NCBI GenBank assembly: GCA_023135745.1
Contig: JAGLSM010000084.1
Span: 1 to 7,790 of the forward strand
DNA: 7,790 nt
Source: Spirochaetota bacterium
GTDB taxonomy: Bacteria > Spirochaetota > JAGLSM01
Direction: 5' to 3'
A program made the translations under genes and the position numbers. This document shows positions 5,876 to 7,790 of this stretch, piece after piece; positions within the stretch are counted from its first letter, which is position 1; every line of letters begins with the position of its first letter. A model generated the notes under the pieces. It did no database searches, was not told the origin of the DNA, and was given only the letters and a program-made list of their open reading frames with translations.

Positions 5876-7594
5876 CTAAATCAGCTTCATCCCACTTTTA
5901 TTACAATAAATATTTTTATTTGAAAAAGGATCCCCTTTATATTTAAAAGGTACTTTTAACCCAATGATATTTTTTTCTTTTTTATTTAAAATGAGACGTG
6001 AATAAGGTGTATGAACATTCCTTTTTCCACCGGATAGAAACCCCGTTGACATTTCTTCAACAGTTTCAAACCATGTAGAATGCTTTTTTTTCAAATTCAA
6101 ATATTTTAAATCGCTTTTCTTAATCATGAAACATTCAGGCGTGACAATAGAAAAATTTCTAATCAAACCTGTTGTGCCAATAAAAGTAAAGAGTCCATTC
6201 TGTAAAGCATTATATGGATTCCCTATAGTTCTGTCAGTATTAACTAGATATCCTGATAAAACAATACTCTTATTTTTATATAACAGCTGAGCCCCTACTG
6301 CGCCAATATCTTTCTGGCTACTGTATTCCAATAAAGAAGAAAGCCATTTACTTTCTACTATTTTTACATGACTATCAATAAAGAGAATATGTTTTCCTTT
6401 AACCTTTTTTGCTTCTAATATTAATTTCTTATATTCATCTTGCTTTTTATCATAGAAAACCAGGTTTATGTTTATTTTCTCACTTAAAAGCTTAATAATA
6501 TTTTGAAGATCTTCATTCATTTTTTTACTAGCCAATATGGTTATATCCAAATATGAAAGCTTTGTATTTTGATATATTGAATCTATACATCTTTTTATAA
6601 GTTTAAGATCGGTTGTGTTTCGAATTATTATTGAAACAATCTCTTTTGAAGAAACTTCATATTTAACACGATAAATAGTACCTTCATGCAAAAGCACATC
6701 GGCTTTTATTTTATTTTTTCTGATATAATCCTTTAATGATTTAATACCTGCAATACTTGCATAAGATTTCGTTGAACCTGTTAATTGCTGTGACATCCGC
6801 CAATGATATAGTATTTTGGGAATATGGGAAATTTTATCAGTTAAAGATATACAGCGTAAAAAAAGATCATAATCCTGGCTGCCCTCATATCCTTTACGAA
6901 ATCCTCCAGCTTTTTTAACCAATGATTTTCTTATCACCGAAAAATGACAAATATAATTTAGAGTTAAAAAAAAGTCTAATGACCAATCCGGTTTAAAAAA
7001 TGGCTCACACCTATTTCCATACAAATCCAGCTTATCTTCGTCACTATAAATAAAATCAATCTTTCGATTAGCATTTAAAAGCTTTACATTTTCTAGCAAT
7101 GCGTCAGGAGCAAGTATGTCATCATGATCCAGAAGTGTAATAAACTCACCTTTTGCCAAAGACATAGCATTATTACTCGCCATTGATATATGTTGATTCT
7201 TTTTTGAGTAAAACACCTTAATATTTTTATAATTTGCTTCATACTGCCTGAGTAGATTAACAACATGTGCTTGAGTAGAAGCATCATCACAGATACATAG
7301 CTCCCAGTTTGCATATACTTGCGCACAAACAGATTCAATAACTGATTGCAAATACTTTTCAGGAGTATTATATACCGGCATTATTATGGATATGAGAGGT
7401 TTGTATGTTAGGTTTTTGGAGGTTCTTGCAGAATACTTCTTTGATTTATCAAGCTTTTTTCTAGAATTAAGCCATTTTTTATATCTATGATTTTTTCTTA
7501 TGTAATATATTACTTTCTTTAATATATTACATAGATTTGATTTTTTTAATAAACTAATGATCTTAACAGATATTACAAATAGTTTCTTTATCAT
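5876..7594 (-). CDS. Large two-domain family 2 glycosyltransferase with a degenerate second domain
   Basis: A 572-residue protein, first gene of the - strand glycan operon. Residues 1-66 are basic and amphipathic, as in related O-antigen/rhamnan glycosyltransferases, and probably sit on the inner membrane. Domain 1 (about 67-290) is complete: SIIMPVYNTPEKYLQSVIES (69-88), ICDDAS (101-106), LLDHDD (154-159), IYSDEDK (182-188), EPFFKPDWS (197-205), EGSQDYDLFLRC (237-248) and LYHWR (262-266). Domain 2 (about 318-540) keeps the outline (VSIIIRN at 320-326; DIGAVGAQLLY at 429-439; VTPECFMI at 484-491). It lacks a recognisable nucleotide-binding Asp string, and IDSHV (406-410) stands where active relatives have a DxD-type motif. 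It likely transfers one sugar, perhaps rhamnose, through domain 1. GGAAA six bases before the ATG supports the start. Its AT content looks higher than that of the rml genes. Confidence 0.9.
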   Translation of the reverse strand: MIKKLFVISVKIISLLKKSNLCNILKKVIYYIRKNHRYKKWLNSRKKLDKSKKYSARTSKNLTYKPLISIIMPVYNTPEKYLQSVIESVCAQVYANWELCICDDASTQAHVVNLLRQYEANYKNIKVFYSKKNQHISMASNNAMSLAKGEFITLLDHDDILAPDALLENVKLLNANRKIDFIYSDEDKLDLYGNRCEPFFKPDWSLDFFLTLNYICHFSVIRKSLVKKAGGFRKGYEGSQDYDLFLRCISLTDKISHIPKILYHWRMSQQLTGSTKSYASIAGIKSLKDYIRKNKIKADVLLHEGTIYRVKYEVSSKEIVSIIIRNTTDLKLIKRCIDSIYQNTKLSYLDITILASKKMNEDLQNIIKLLSEKININLVFYDKKQDEYKKLILEAKKVKGKHILFIDSHVKIVESKWLSSLLEYSSQKDIGAVGAQLLYKNKSIVLSGYLVNTDRTIGNPYNALQNGLFTFIGTTGLIRNFSIVTPECFMIKKSDLKYLNLKKKHSTWFETVEEMSTGFLSGGKRNVHTPYSRLILNKKEKNIIGLKVPFKYKGDPFSNKNIYCNKSGMKLI

Positions 7595-7600
7595 CTTGTA

Positions 7601-7605
7601 TTTCC
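7601..7605 (-). promoter_or_regulatory. Ribosome binding site of the large glycosyltransferase gene
   Basis: GGAAA on the - strand, six bases before the ATG at 7594. It supports this start for the first gene of the glycan operon. Confidence 0.5.
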
Positions 7606-7664
7606 AGTTTTAGTTAAAGGCATAAATTTATAAAAATATAATAAAAAAATAACATCATTTCTAA

Positions 7665-7693
7665 ATTATATCAGGCTACATCTATATTGACAT
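7665..7693 (-). promoter_or_regulatory. Promoter of the - strand glycan operon
   Basis: On the - strand an extended -10, TGATATAAT (7673-7665), matches the TGnTATAAT consensus. A partial -35, ATGTCA (7693-7688; four of six consensus bases), stands 17 bases upstream. Transcription would begin near 7658 and leave a leader of about 64 bases. No other good promoter is seen before the next three genes, so this probably drives the whole operon. Confidence 0.6.
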
Positions 7694-7714
7694 AGAAAAT
7701 AATTTGTTTATAAA
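7687..7714 (+). promoter_or_regulatory. Promoter-like element pointing out of the window
   Basis: TTGACA (7687-7692, full consensus) is followed after 16 bases by TATAAA (7709-7714). It reads towards a gene beyond the right edge. Its -35 overlaps that of the divergent glycan-operon promoter. Confidence 0.45.
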
Positions 7715-7715
7715 T

Positions 7716-7749
7716 TTGACACATTAAAAAAGAGTTTAGGTGCTATAAT
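7716..7749 (+). promoter_or_regulatory. Extended -10 promoter-like element pointing out of the window
   Basis: TGCTATAAT (7741-7749) fits the extended -10 consensus. A perfect TTGACA lies at 7716-7721, but the 22-base spacer is too long for normal pairing, so the extended -10 may act alone or the TTGACA may be chance in AT-rich DNA. No start codon follows before the window ends. Confidence 0.4.
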
Positions 7750-7790
7750 AGAAAACCTCATTTACTCATTGCAATCCGGCACCACACCTG

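Noticed and set aside
7093..7338. Open frame on the - strand inside the large glycosyltransferase
   Set aside because: It is an alternate frame of domain 1, and the translation is a frame-shifted version of its motifs.
7725..7760. Hairpin (GAGGTTT...AAACTC) followed by a run of T on the - strand, possible terminator of a gene to the right
   Set aside because: The stem is six pairs with a bulge and a 15-base loop, and it coincides with the + strand promoter-like TATAAT. No coding end can be confirmed beyond it.
7760..7790. Possible gene end on the - strand at the right edge
   Set aside because: All three frames stop within about 11 codons and the visible residues are too few to recognise.
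1..7790. CRISPR array, insertion sequence, tRNA or riboswitch
   Set aside because: No regularly spaced repeats, transposase fragments, terminal inverted repeats or RNA-gene folds were seen. The longest gene-free stretch is the 196-bp right edge.

Overview
The window is a bacterial surface-polysaccharide locus from a low-GC genome. Shine-Dalgarno-like sites, sigma-70-type -35/-10 boxes and gene-end overlaps are visible. The protein styles fit an anaerobic Firmicute (Clostridia-like) or a spirochaete such as Treponema. I cannot choose between them from the sequence, and no species is claimed.

Left part, + strand (1-3085): four tightly packed genes encode the whole dTDP-L-rhamnose pathway in the order rmlA (5' end outside the window), rmlC, rmlD, rmlB. 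rmlC/rmlD share one base (TAATG) and rmlD/rmlB share four (ATGA), so this is one translationally coupled operon. It turns glucose-1-phosphate and dTTP into dTDP-L-rhamnose.

Middle (3093-3740), - strand: a type II toxin-antitoxin pair, with a Phd/YefM-like antitoxin followed by a RelE/ParE-like toxin overlapping by 11 bases. It has its own well-formed promoter. A perfect 8-bp inverted repeat brackets the -10 box and is a likely autoregulatory operator. The toxin gene converges on rmlB with only 7 bases between stop codons.

Right part (3743-7594), - strand: a four-gene glycan-assembly operon. In transcription order it holds a large two-domain family 2 glycosyltransferase whose second domain looks catalytically degenerate, a type I phosphoribosyltransferase, an HAD-IB phosphatase overlapping it by 35 bases, and a single-domain family 2 glycosyltransferase resembling rhamnosyltransferases. 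The most interesting reading is that the phosphoribosyltransferase and phosphatase form a split, two-protein ribofuranosyl-transfer system: phosphoribosyl is transferred from PRPP to a glycan acceptor, then the 5-phosphate is removed. Together with the rml genes this predicts a surface glycan containing rhamnose and ribofuranose. No flippase, polymerase or ABC exporter is in the window, so the rest of the locus must lie outside.

Right edge (7595-7790): a 196-bp AT-rich intergenic region with a promoter for the - strand glycan operon and one or two + strand promoter-like elements pointing out of the window. Two of the -35 boxes overlap on opposite strands. No gene-free stretch exceeds 300 bases. 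No RNA genes, CRISPR arrays or insertion sequences were seen.
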